Source: Nitrincola alkalisediminis
GTDB taxonomy: Bacteria; Pseudomonadota; Gammaproteobacteria; Pseudomonadales; Balneatricaceae
Length of the DNA stretch: 64,000 nt
Direction: 5' to 3'
Assembly: GCF_009821115.1 (NCBI RefSeq)
Contig: NZ_VYTY01000001.1
Span: 640,811-704,810 of the forward strand
The notes under the pieces were generated by a model that saw nothing but the letters and a program-made list of their open reading frames with translations, was not told the origin of the DNA and ran no database searches. The translations under genes were made by a program, and so were the position numbers. Shown here piece by piece: positions 9,690-18,507 of this stretch. How positions within the stretch are numbered: the stretch's first letter is position 1; each line of letters starts with the position of its first letter.

Positions 9690-10697
9690 TTAACGCGCGT
9701 CTACAGCGGCTTTAGCCTTGTTAAACAGGTCTTGTCCAATGCGCGGAACCCATTTTTCGTAGACGCTCTGAGTCGCATCGACAAATGCAGCGTGTTGTTC
9801 CGGTGTGAGTTCGGTGACTTCAACGCCGCGCTCTTTGATGCGTTCGAGTGTTTCAACCAGCTCAGCACGCGATTTGGCAATTTCCCACGCGCCGGCTTCA
9901 ATTGCAGCCTCTTTCAACAGTGTTTGGTCTTCAGTTGATAGCGAGTTCCAAACGCGTTGGTTAACACCAAATACCAGTGGGTCAGCCATATAGCGCCATA
10001 GGGTTAGGTGTTTTTGTCCGACTTGGTCAATACGTGCAACGTCGAAAACAGACAAGGGGTTTTCCTGTCCATCAACGGCTCCAGTGGTGAGAGCAGGTTG
10101 TGCATCTGCCCAGCTCATTTGGGTTGGATTCGCCCCAAGCGTATTAAACGTGTCTAGAAATAAAGGTGAGCCTACGACGCGAACCTTTAGGCCCTTGAGA
10201 TCAGCGGGTTGACTGATGGCGCCCCGTGAGTTGGAAAGTTCGCGAAAACCGTTTTCACCCCATGCAAGGGGAATGACTCCACGCTTCTCGATGGCTTCAA
10301 AAATAGCCTGTCCAGCTTCACCCTGAGTGATGGCATCAATAGCGGCCTCGTCTGGCATTAAAAAGGGCAGAGAGAAAAGGTTAAGTTCGGGGACTTGAGG
10401 CGACCAGTTGATGGTCGAGGCAACGGCCATATCGATGATGCCACTGCGCATAGCTGAAAACTCACGGGTTTGGTCTCCTGAGACCAGCTGAGCATTTGGG
10501 TAAATCGTCAGTTTCATGCGTCCTTCTGAGCGTTCTTCAACGAGTTCTGCCCATTTCACGGCGGCTTGTCCCCAAGGAAAAGCATCCGATAAAACCGTTG
10601 ATACTGAAAATTCGCGTGTTTCTTGAGCGAAGGTTGGGGCACTGATAAGGAGTAAGGAGCTGGCTGCTAGAGCAGTTAGAAGGTTCTTTGAGTTCAT
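9690..10697 (-). CDS. dctP: TRAP transporter periplasmic solute-binding protein DctP
   Basis: This is the extracytoplasmic receptor of the TRAP system. The 335 residues begin with a clear signal peptide (charged MNSKN, hydrophobic core, cleavage after APTFA). The mature protein has the DctP fold signatures, including AVKWAELVEERSEGRMKLTIYPNAQL, then LKGLKVRVVGSPLFLDTFNTLGA around residue 155, whose arginine normally contacts the ligand carboxylate, and VDGQENPLSV. It is first gene of dctPQM. A 17-base palindrome lies upstream between it and the divergent sugar dehydrogenase. Confidence 0.95.
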   Translation of the reverse strand: MNSKNLLTALAASSLLLISAPTFAQETREFSVSTVLSDAFPWGQAAVKWAELVEERSEGRMKLTIYPNAQLVSGDQTREFSAMRSGIIDMAVASTINWSPQVPELNLFSLPFLMPDEAAIDAITQGEAGQAIFEAIEKRGVIPLAWGENGFRELSNSRGAISQPADLKGLKVRVVGSPLFLDTFNTLGANPTQMSWADAQPALTTGAVDGQENPLSVFDVARIDQVGQKHLTLWRYMADPLVFGVNQRVWNSLSTEDQTLLKEAAIEAGAWEIAKSRAELVETLERIKERGVEVTELTPEQHAAFVDATQSVYEKWVPRIGQDLFNKAKAAVDAR

Positions 10698-10788
10698 AAT
10701 CGGCCCTTTATATTTTTATTTTCTAGAAATGAAAGACATATATTCCGTTTGTTTGAGCAATGAGCATTTTTAGTCATAAGTCTAAGGT

Positions 10789-10805
10789 TGGTCTATAGTA
10801 GACCA
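10789..10805. promoter_or_regulatory. Palindromic operator candidate for dctPQM and the sugar dehydrogenase gene
   Basis: TGGTCTA-TAG-TAGACCA is a perfect 7-3-7 palindrome in the divergent promoter region. The TGGT...ACCA form is typical of sites bound by GntR/FadR-type regulators. No regulator gene lies next to it. Confidence 0.55.
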
Positions 10806-10880
10806 GTCAGTTTGAATTTAAAAGCAGTTGAGTTGTCAGAGATTGGATGACGTATTGTAGTTAAAACAGGAGCTAATTTA

Positions 10881-12017
10881 ATGAAATTTAAGACGTGTTC
10901 GCTTTTAGTCTGTTTAACTTTAGGGGGGTATTCTTCTTTAAGCTGGAGTAATGATCGTTTTTCAACAGACCTCTATTCGCTAAACGTGAAGACTCATGTG
11001 GATGGGTTAGTCAATCCATGGTCTCTTGCATTTTTGCCTGAAGGTGGGATCTTGGTAACGGAGCGACCGGGTCGTTTGCGTTTGATAGAAGCGGGAGTGC
11101 TGCGTGAAAGGCCGATTGAGGGTGTGCCTGACGTGGCGGCTTCTGGACAGGGTGGCTTGCTCGACATTGCCTTGCATCCTGACTTCGAAGAAAACCGTTG
11201 GTTGTATTTATCTTTCTCGGATCGAACCGCTGAAGGTTTAACGACGCGCGTGATCCGTGCACGTTATCAAGATGGGCGTCTTACCGATCATGAAGACATC
11301 TTTGAAGCGCTGCCTCGATCTTCAGGAGGGCGTCATTTTGGTGGGCGTTTGTTGTTTGATCGTGCTGGCTATTTATACCTGTCAGTAGGGGACCGTGGTG
11401 AAATGGATCGAGCGCAGGATCTGGCGGACCACGCTGGCAGTATTATACGTCTGCATGACGATGGTCGAATTCCAGATGACAACCCCTTCGTCGATAACCC
11501 ACAAGCCAAACCTGAGATCTATTCATGGGGGCATCGGAATCCACAAGGCTTGGTGCTGCATCCCGAAACAGGTGACATCTGGTCACATGAGCATGGGCCA
11601 AGAGGGGGAGATGAGATCAACCGGATTCAAGCGTCCCTTAATTATGGTTGGCCAAAAGCAACACATGGGATTAATTACACAGGATTTTCAATTTCGCCGC
11701 ATCAAACCCTTCCGGGAATGGAGTCTCCTTTACTCTATTGGACGCCTTCAATAGCTCCCAGTGGTATGACGTTTTACACCGGTGATGATTTTCCTGAATG
11801 GCAAGGACAGTTGTTATCTGGTGCGCTCAGTCATCGTTTGGTGTCTCGTGTATCGATTGATTCGGCTGAAAATCCTGAATCCGTTGTTGAGGTTGAACAG
11901 ATGCTCAAAGGGTTGGGTCGTCGAATTCGAGACATACGTCAAGATGCAGAGGGGCGTTTATGGTTACTGACGGATGAATCGCCCGGACGTGTGATGTCGA
12001 TCCATTTAAACGATTAA
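10881..12017 (+). CDS. Periplasmic PQQ-dependent aldose sugar dehydrogenase (YliI/GSDH family)
   Basis: Soluble PQQ-dependent dehydrogenases of this beta-propeller family oxidise aldoses in the periplasm. The 378 residues begin with a signal peptide (MKFKTCSLLVCLTLGGYSS, cleavage near SWS). The propeller signatures are seen: LVNPWSLAFLPEGGILVTERPGRL, GQGGLLDIALHPDF, GGRHFGGRLLFD, YLSVGDRGEMDRAQDL, YSWGHRNPQGL and HEHGPRGGDEIN. The ATG has an AGGAG site 8 bases upstream. It is divergent from the TRAP operon, which may import the oxidised product; that link is inference. Actual substrate and PQQ supply are unknown. Confidence 0.9.
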   Translation: MKFKTCSLLVCLTLGGYSSLSWSNDRFSTDLYSLNVKTHVDGLVNPWSLAFLPEGGILVTERPGRLRLIEAGVLRERPIEGVPDVAASGQGGLLDIALHPDFEENRWLYLSFSDRTAEGLTTRVIRARYQDGRLTDHEDIFEALPRSSGGRHFGGRLLFDRAGYLYLSVGDRGEMDRAQDLADHAGSIIRLHDDGRIPDDNPFVDNPQAKPEIYSWGHRNPQGLVLHPETGDIWSHEHGPRGGDEINRIQASLNYGWPKATHGINYTGFSISPHQTLPGMESPLLYWTPSIAPSGMTFYTGDDFPEWQGQLLSGALSHRLVSRVSIDSAENPESVVEVEQMLKGLGRRIRDIRQDAEGRLWLLTDESPGRVMSIHLND

Positions 12018-12079
12018 GTTTAAAAAGTGCTTGCATTATAAGTACGATAGCCATATAGTACGCACCGTCTTCACGGGCA

Positions 12080-12156
<77 letters not shown>

Positions 12157-12313
12157 TCTTATTTTTATCCTCCCTTTGTTTAGCCTTAGTCCTCGATCAC
12201 TATCGTTTAGTAAGATGTATTTTAAATACACTTTTTATTTAGTTTGCCCGACAAAGCGTCAGTGCAAATGTTCTGTTATTCTTTGGTTTAATCGATATGG
12301 CCCATTAAACGCC

Positions 12314-14794
12314 TCATTTCCGTGCTATAGCCGCTTTTGTTAAGCGGGTGGCTTCCGCGCTGAGTGGATTTTCAGGCCAAGGGTGTTTCGGATAGCGTCC
12401 TCGCATTTCTTTACGCACCTCTGTGTACGCATGCCGCCAAAAATGCGGGAGGTCCCCCGTGATCTGTAAGGGGCGGCGTGCGGGTGATAATAAGTGTATT
12501 AATAAAGGTAAACGACCGTTTAGCACCGTGGGTTGGCCTTCGTAGCCGAACATTTCTTGTAATTTTACGGCCAGAATGGGTGGTTTGTGTGCGTAATCTA
12601 TCGTGACGTTTGAGCCGCTGGGTACTTTAATCTGAAGAGGTAGTAATTCACTTAGTTGTTGCTGTTGCTCCCAACTTAATAAACAGAGTAAGGCTGAATA
12701 GGTGTCCACTTTATCCAAGTCGCGTAGATGACGTGCATGATTTAAAAAAGGGAGCAGCCAAGTAGACATAGAACCCAATAAGGCAGTGTCGCTGACGTCT
12801 GGCCAGTCGCCGCCTTCATATTCATGAAGTAAGCTCAACCGAGCTCTTAAGTTGACTGCAGCTTCCGACCAGCGAAGGCAATTGATGCCACGCTGATGAA
12901 TAATGTCTTTCCAAGCCTGTTGCCAATCTTCTGCACTTAGGTCCGGCAAGGCCTCGCTGCTGATGTGAAGCTCACCTAAATATAAGGATCGGCGAGCAAG
13001 ATGCTGCCCGTTTTCTTGCCAACCGATCTGAGTACGCTGATTGAACATTTGCGGGGCCAAGGATTGCAGTAATTCCAAGTGATTGCCGGATACTTCGCAC
13101 GCGAGGCGAATGCGTGTTGTTTGATTGATACTGAAATCCGCACAGGCCAGCCAGTCCGCAGATACTAAGTCCGATTGAGGTAAGAGCTCAGCTCCTCGAC
13201 CATTGCTTAACAGAAAATGCAGATTGTGGTCACGTCGACGCGCGATTCGATCAGGAAATGCCAAGGCCACCAATACGGCAGGTAGCGCGTCTTCGCTGAC
13301 AAAATGTTCTTGGTAGACTGAGATTGCCTGAGATTGGAGTTGCTGCCATAAGCGTCGTGATAAGGGGTCTACTCGTTGCTGCCAAAGGTTGTGTTGGCGC
13401 GCTTGACCGATTAAGCGTATTAAATCATCGCTTTTGCGCAGACTGTTTGGCCATTCTTGAATAAGAGCCACAATATCGCATGCAAGTTTTCCGAGACCCA
13501 AGCTCTGTGCGCAGATAAGCGCATGTGCCCAGCGTGGCTCAATGCCTAAGCGTGCACAAGCTAAGCCCTGTTCTGTTAAGCGTAGTTGATCCTGTGTGAT
13601 CAGTCCTAATTGTTGCAAGAGATCTCGTGCTTGCTGTAAGGCTGCTAAGGGAGGAGGTGTTAGCCAAAAGAGTTCTGACGGTTCGGCTCCCCAACGTAAG
13701 AGCTCTATTAGTAAGGGGGCTAGGTCGGCCTCTAAAATATCAGCGCGAATGTGTGCATCTAAGCGCTCATGCGTGCTTTCCGGCCATAAGCGATAGCAAA
13801 CCCCAGCCGCTTGTCGACCCGCTCTACCACAGCGTTGCTCCGCAGATGCCCGTGATATACGACGTGTTTTCAGCTCATTCAAACCGCTGCTAACATGAAA
13901 TACGCTACGCCTTTCTAATCCGCTGTCTATGACAACTCGAACCCCGTCTAAGGTAATGGAGCTTTCGGCGATGTTTGTTGCTAGGATGATTTTTCGTTGT
14001 CCTGTGGCGGCGGGTTTTAATGCGATCTCTTGCGCTTTGTTACTCAGTTGCGCGTGCAGGGGAAGGACTTGAATGTCATTGGCTAGGTTGCTTAGGGCAT
14101 TTTGCAATTGATTAATCTCCCTCACACCGGGAAGGAACACTAAAATATCCCCTTCATGGGTCAATGCCTGACGGACAACCTGAGCGCAATGATCAATCAG
14201 TGATATTTGAGTATTCAGGGGTGGTTGGTAATGCACACTGACTGGAAAGCTGCGTCCCTTGCTTTGGATTAAAGGCGCATCTAAAGCGGATGTGAGTGTT
14301 TGCACATCCAATGTGGCCGACATGATCAATATGCGGAGGTCAGGACGCAAGATCTGTTGACTATGGTGCACCAGCGCAAGCGCAAGATCCGATTGTAAAT
14401 TGCGCTCATGGAACTCATCAAAAATAACCAGCCCTACGCCCGTTAACTCAGGGTCGTCTTGAAGTAAGCGCGTTAGAATACCTTCTGTGACAACTTCAAT
14501 GCGGGTTTTTTGGCTAATTTTTGCATCTAAACGAATACGATAGCCGACTGTTTCTCCAACCGATTCCCCGCACTGTTGTGCCATGAACAGCGCCGCATTA
14601 CGCGCAGCAACACGCCTGGGTTCGAGCATTACAATACGTTTACCAACCAGCCAAGGCGCATCTAATAAAGCTAAAGGCACACGCGTGGTTTTACCTGCGC
14701 CGGGCTCTGCGCTTAATAATACAACACCAGGTGTTTGCAGTGATTCACAGAGTTTCGGAATAACGTCATCAATAGGCAAAGCAGTTGTATGCAT
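12314..14794 (-). CDS. hrpB: ATP-dependent RNA helicase HrpB
   Basis: HrpB is a DEAH-related superfamily 2 helicase of Proteobacteria with poorly defined cellular role. The 826 residues have the expected length. Walker A is AEPGAGKTTRVP near residue 29, motif II is the HrpB-type DEFH in IFDEFHERNLQSD, motif III is MSATLD, and motif VI is RCGRAGRQAAGVCYRLW near residue 328. The C-terminal half carries the HrpB-specific domain ending in GRYPKHPWPENPLSAEATRLTKA, a very characteristic end. It stands alone, convergent with the tRNA-Pro and divergent from the condensing-enzyme gene. Confidence 0.96.
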   Translation of the reverse strand: MHTTALPIDDVIPKLCESLQTPGVVLLSAEPGAGKTTRVPLALLDAPWLVGKRIVMLEPRRVAARNAALFMAQQCGESVGETVGYRIRLDAKISQKTRIEVVTEGILTRLLQDDPELTGVGLVIFDEFHERNLQSDLALALVHHSQQILRPDLRILIMSATLDVQTLTSALDAPLIQSKGRSFPVSVHYQPPLNTQISLIDHCAQVVRQALTHEGDILVFLPGVREINQLQNALSNLANDIQVLPLHAQLSNKAQEIALKPAATGQRKIILATNIAESSITLDGVRVVIDSGLERRSVFHVSSGLNELKTRRISRASAEQRCGRAGRQAAGVCYRLWPESTHERLDAHIRADILEADLAPLLIELLRWGAEPSELFWLTPPPLAALQQARDLLQQLGLITQDQLRLTEQGLACARLGIEPRWAHALICAQSLGLGKLACDIVALIQEWPNSLRKSDDLIRLIGQARQHNLWQQRVDPLSRRLWQQLQSQAISVYQEHFVSEDALPAVLVALAFPDRIARRRDHNLHFLLSNGRGAELLPQSDLVSADWLACADFSINQTTRIRLACEVSGNHLELLQSLAPQMFNQRTQIGWQENGQHLARRSLYLGELHISSEALPDLSAEDWQQAWKDIIHQRGINCLRWSEAAVNLRARLSLLHEYEGGDWPDVSDTALLGSMSTWLLPFLNHARHLRDLDKVDTYSALLCLLSWEQQQQLSELLPLQIKVPSGSNVTIDYAHKPPILAVKLQEMFGYEGQPTVLNGRLPLLIHLLSPARRPLQITGDLPHFWRHAYTEVRKEMRGRYPKHPWPENPLSAEATRLTKAAIARK

Positions 14795-15060
14795 AAAGGC
14801 TCAGAATTGGGTTGGGAGGCGGTGGCTTCGCTATGATACCATGTCGGAAGGGTATGCCAATCCTCGCCTTGCGGGTGAGCCCAGTACTCGATATCGAAAT
14901 GCACATAAATCGGTGTTGAGTAGGAGTGCAAGATCATTTTAGAGAGTCCTGTTGAAGGGAGGCTGGATTTAGCCTGAAACATGCAGCAGAATGCATAAGC
15001 GCTTTGCCCTGAAAAGACAGATAGGCGTGTTTGATAGCCATTTTACTCGGAGTGCCTTGT

Positions 15061-16179
15061 TTGAATACTGTAATTAGTGGTGTAGGACTGTATACGCCTA
15101 TCGATACCATCAATAATGATGAATTGGTGGAATCGTTTAACCGTTTTGTAGCTGACTACAACGAGCAGAACAGTGCGGATATAGCGCAAGGTGAGCTGAC
15201 AGAGTTGCAGCCCTCATCGACGGCATTTATTGACAAAGCGTCGGGTATTCTTAGCCGCTATGTAATCGATAAACAGGGGATTCTTGATCCAAAGCGGATG
15301 AAACCCTATGTTGCACCACGAGCCAATGACAGCCTGAGTCTACAAGCTGAAATGGCCGTGAAGGCTGCTCAGTTGGCGTTGGATGAAGCAGGTTTGTCAG
15401 GCGCTGATCTGGATTGCGTGATTGTTGCCTGCTCCAATTTGCAGCGTGCCTACCCTGCAGTGGCAATTGAAGTCCAGCAGGCATTGGGGGCAGGCGGTTT
15501 TGCCTTTGATATGAACGTTGCCTGCTCGTCTGCTACATTTGCTCTGCAATTGGCGGATAATACTCTGCAAGCGGGCAGTGCTTCGCGTGTGTTGGTGGTG
15601 AATCCCGAAATTTGTTCGGCACATTTGAATTACCGCGACCGCGACAGCCATTTTATTTTTGGTGATGCCTGTACGGCGATGATTGTTGAACCAGAGGATG
15701 CGGCACACAGTCCGCGACAGTTTCGTATACTGGGAACACGCCTAAAAACAGCCTTTTCGAACAACATCCGTAATAACTTTGGTTTCCTCACTAAGTGTGA
15801 AGATCGCTCCTTGGATGCACCGGATACTTATTTTGTGCAGCAGGGGCGAAAGGTTTTCAAAGATGTGGTGCCGATGGTGGCAGATCTCATTCTTGATCAT
15901 TTGAATTCGCTCAAGCTGCCGCCGTCGGATCTTCGTCGATTATGGCTGCACCAGGCTAACATCAATATGAACAGTCTTATCGCGCGTAAGGTACTCGGGC
16001 GTGATCCTACGCAAGATGAAGCGCCAACCATTTTGCATGAGTTTGGTAACACGAGTTCTGCAGCGTCGATCATTGCATTTGAGCGCTATCGTGATGGATT
16101 AGAATCAGGCGATTTGTGTTTGCTGAGTTCGTTTGGTGCTGGTTACTCTGTGGGTTCGGTGGTGTTACGCAAAGTTTAG
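15061..16179 (+). CDS. Beta-ketoacyl-ACP synthase III family protein (PA3286-like)
   Basis: Members condense an acyl-CoA starter with malonyl-ACP; the Pseudomonas homologue PA3286 draws octanoyl-CoA from beta-oxidation into fatty acid synthesis. The catalytic triad is visible: C155 in MNVACSSATF, histidine in WLHQANINMN and asparagine in GNTSSAA. The N-terminal insert (NDELVESFNRFVADYN...) is typical of this branch rather than FabH, and the length of 372 fits. I chose the TTG at 15061, which has GGAG 8 bases upstream and gives MNTVISGVGLYTP; a TTG at 15031 is less likely. Confidence 0.88.
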   Translation: MNTVISGVGLYTPIDTINNDELVESFNRFVADYNEQNSADIAQGELTELQPSSTAFIDKASGILSRYVIDKQGILDPKRMKPYVAPRANDSLSLQAEMAVKAAQLALDEAGLSGADLDCVIVACSNLQRAYPAVAIEVQQALGAGGFAFDMNVACSSATFALQLADNTLQAGSASRVLVVNPEICSAHLNYRDRDSHFIFGDACTAMIVEPEDAAHSPRQFRILGTRLKTAFSNNIRNNFGFLTKCEDRSLDAPDTYFVQQGRKVFKDVVPMVADLILDHLNSLKLPPSDLRRLWLHQANINMNSLIARKVLGRDPTQDEAPTILHEFGNTSSAASIIAFERYRDGLESGDLCLLSSFGAGYSVGSVVLRKV

Positions 16180-16244
16180 TGTCATGGTCAGGCGTCATTT
16201 GTGAAAGCGAGTGACTCTTTCGAGGTCTAAGGTGTATTTTTGAC

Positions 16245-16270
16245 GAAAGCGTGTCTTAGGTTACGCTTTC
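16245..16270 (+). terminator. Stem-loop after the KAS III gene
   Basis: GAAAGCGT (16245-16252) pairs with ACGCTTTC (16263-16270) across a 10-base loop, followed by a T-rich ATTCCTTCTTT. It is a plausible terminator for the condensing-enzyme gene. Confidence 0.5.
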
Positions 16271-16365
16271 ATTCCTTCTTTGTGTCTAAAAAATCGTATG
16301 CAGACTTCATCAGCTCTTAGTATTTCGTTCTTTGGGCTGTTGTTTACTTTACCTTAATCATTAAG

Positions 16366-16382
16366 TTAGTTAGACTAACTAA
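16366..16382. promoter_or_regulatory. MarR-type operator palindrome
   Basis: TTAGTTAG-A-CTAACTAA is a perfect palindrome with 8-bp arms, 31 bases upstream of the marR start. Its size and form suit a MarR/SlyA-type dimer, so autoregulation of the marR-MATE operon is likely. Confidence 0.65.
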
Positions 16383-16413
16383 TATTGATATTGCCTATGT
16401 TTAGAGAGTTTCT

Positions 16414-16884
16414 ATGGATATACGACCCAGCTTGCAGCGACTAGAGTGGCATCTCTGGAATCAATGGCGTGAACGAGCCCAGCATAACGACCATCTTGAG
16501 TTGACAAACAGCGAGTTGCAATACGTCTATATTTTGTTGGCTTGGAGCGAGACGGGGTTGCGTTTGACTGAGTTGGCTGAACTTATGCAAGTGAGTAAGG
16601 CTTCAGCTAGCAGCATGATCAGTAAGTTAGAGAAACGTGGTTATCTTTCAAGACAGCCTTGTTCTGAGGACGCAAGGGCGCAAAGACTCCTGCCCACTAT
16701 AAAAGCGATGACGTTAAAACAAGAGGAGCCAAGAGTGTATCAGGCCGCGGTGCGTCATTTTGAGCAGGTTCTTTCGGCAGAAGAGTTGCAACAATTGACA
16801 GTTCTACTGGATAAAGCATGTCGAGATCTTGATCTGGGCGACCTTTATCCACCTCAGCTATTTCAGTCTCCTTATAACATTTGA
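16414..16884 (+). CDS. MarR family transcriptional regulator
   Basis: The 156 residues hold a winged helix-turn-helix at about residues 30-100: ELQYVYILLAWSETGLRLTELAELMQ, recognition helix VSKASASSMISKLEKRGYLSRQ, and the wing region with the SEDARAQRLLPT acidic/arginine motif of MarR proteins. The C-terminal helices would form the dimer interface. It lies 43 bases upstream of the MATE exporter on the same strand and has a perfect palindrome ahead of it. It probably represses itself and the exporter until a ligand binds; the ligand is unknown. Confidence 0.9.
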   Translation: MDIRPSLQRLEWHLWNQWRERAQHNDHLELTNSELQYVYILLAWSETGLRLTELAELMQVSKASASSMISKLEKRGYLSRQPCSEDARAQRLLPTIKAMTLKQEEPRVYQAAVRHFEQVLSAEELQQLTVLLDKACRDLDLGDLYPPQLFQSPYNI

Positions 16885-16927
16885 TCATTGCAGATATCTA
16901 GGAAGGCGTTAGGAAACGGAGCCACAC

Positions 16928-18298
16928 ATGCAAAGCAATTTAGACAATAAACATTTATTGGAACAGGGACCTGTCAGTAGCCTGTTTATTAAGTATGCAC
17001 TCCCCAGCGTGGTGACAATGCTATTCTTTGGAATTCAAAACCTGATAGACGGGATTGTGGTAGGCAACCATCTTGGGTCTGATGCATTGGGTGGCGTCAA
17101 TATTATTCTACCCTTATTTAGTGCAATTATGGTGATAGCATTGATTGTGGGTATTGGCAGTCAAACGCTTGTCAGCATGGGGTTGGGTGAAAAGAATATT
17201 GAAAAAGCTCAAGATGCAATGACAACAGGTTTCTGGTCGTTGGTACTGGTTAGCTTGGTTTCTACAGGTGCTTTGCTGATGTTTGCAGAACCCTTAACGC
17301 AACATTTGGGGGCGGATGAGCGTCTATTGCCCCATGCGTTGGCTTACTTCAAAGGGCTTGTTCCTTTCATTCTTCCTATCACCTTATGCTTTTACTCAGA
17401 TGTTATGTTGAAGGCGCTGGGGCATCCCAAGTTTTCGATGATGATTATGACCTCGGTAGTAATCATCAACGTTGCACTGAGTTTGTATTTGGTTCTAGGC
17501 ACCGATATGGGCACAATGGGGGCAAGTTTGGCAACAGGGATTGCGTTTTCGATCGGACTTGGGATGTCCGCCTATTTGACTTTCAACGTCAAGCAGCGTT
17601 TATCGATGCTCAAAGGGCGTATGCGTATGCCTTTGTTGATCAAAGCCGTTTATAACGGTTCCTCCGAAGGAGTATCCGAACTCGCAGCCGCAATCAGTAT
17701 ACTGATTATCAATCTAACCGTGGTTAAAATGTTGGGTGCCGATGGCGTTGCGGCGTTCACGGCAATTAATTACATCAATTTCGTAGGGATACTACTGTTT
17801 CTCGGTATTTCAGATGGATTGATTCCAGTATTGAGCTATAACTTTGGTGCAAAAAACTACGAGCGCGTAAAACGTATTTTCCGCTTTGCGGCTTTGGTGA
17901 ATTTCGGGATAGGTATTAGTGTGTTTATCCTATTGCAAGGGTTTGGTGAATATGCCCTGGGTTTGTTTTTTGATTTAAGCAACAAACGTGTGTTTGAGAT
18001 CGCATTGGCGGGTCTGCATATATCCGCATTCGTGTTTTTAATGAATGGCCTCAATATACTGATTACGGCTTATTTTACGGCACTCGGCGAAGCAATGAGT
18101 TCGATCGTTGTGGCGGCATTGCGTGGTGTCGTATTTGTCTTGATAGGTGTGGCACTTTTACCCAAATTTATGGGTATTGAGGGTGTCTGGATCACCATCC
18201 CGCTCGCAGAGCTGATGGCGTTAGGTGTTGCATGTGTGTTGGTCTTAAGGATTAATCGAAAACTACTCATGCTCACAAAAAAGACTGAGACACAGTGA
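16928..18298 (+). CDS. MATE family multidrug/cation exporter
   Basis: The 456-residue protein has about twelve membrane helices in two homologous halves, as in MATE exporters that expel drugs or metabolites in exchange for Na+ or H+. N-terminal features are GPVSSLFIKYALPSVVTMLFFGIQNLIDGIVVGNHLG, typical of the MepA/DinF-like branch. A matching second-half segment is YINFVGILLFLGISDGLIPVLSYNFGAKNYERVKR. It follows the MarR gene, so exported compounds and MarR inducers probably overlap. Substrate cannot be told from sequence. Confidence 0.92.
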   Translation: MQSNLDNKHLLEQGPVSSLFIKYALPSVVTMLFFGIQNLIDGIVVGNHLGSDALGGVNIILPLFSAIMVIALIVGIGSQTLVSMGLGEKNIEKAQDAMTTGFWSLVLVSLVSTGALLMFAEPLTQHLGADERLLPHALAYFKGLVPFILPITLCFYSDVMLKALGHPKFSMMIMTSVVIINVALSLYLVLGTDMGTMGASLATGIAFSIGLGMSAYLTFNVKQRLSMLKGRMRMPLLIKAVYNGSSEGVSELAAAISILIINLTVVKMLGADGVAAFTAINYINFVGILLFLGISDGLIPVLSYNFGAKNYERVKRIFRFAALVNFGIGISVFILLQGFGEYALGLFFDLSNKRVFEIALAGLHISAFVFLMNGLNILITAYFTALGEAMSSIVVAALRGVVFVLIGVALLPKFMGIEGVWITIPLAELMALGVACVLVLRINRKLLMLTKKTETQ

Positions 18299-18352
18299 CT
18301 TTTATTACTTCACTCCTGTTGAAGTTTTTAAAGCATAATTGTGCAATCGTGA

Positions 18353-18384
18353 ACATTTTCGGGCTTATTAAAGCCCGAAAATGT
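18353..18384. terminator. Bidirectional stem-loop between MATE gene and fabF
   Basis: ACATTTTCGGGCTT (18353-18366) and AAGCCCGAAAATGT (18371-18384) form a perfect 14-bp stem with a 4-base loop between convergent genes. A U-tract is lacking on both strands, but position and strength favour termination. Confidence 0.7.
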
Positions 18385-18507
18385 TGTAAGCCTTTAATGT
18401 GTGGCTATTGACCCCATTGCACTTCACCCATGATGACTTTAGCGCTTAAGCTTAATATGCTGTCACTAATGTTTGGTTAATTTTATTTCACGTCGGTATT
18501 CAGTGTC

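Noticed and set aside
14713..14982. Minus-strand frame of 89 codons overlapping the hrpB start
   Set aside because: It overlaps the N-terminal coding part of hrpB in another frame, lacks a good ribosome site and has no recognisable family. The part from ATG 14937 looks somewhat protein-like, so I cannot fully exclude it.
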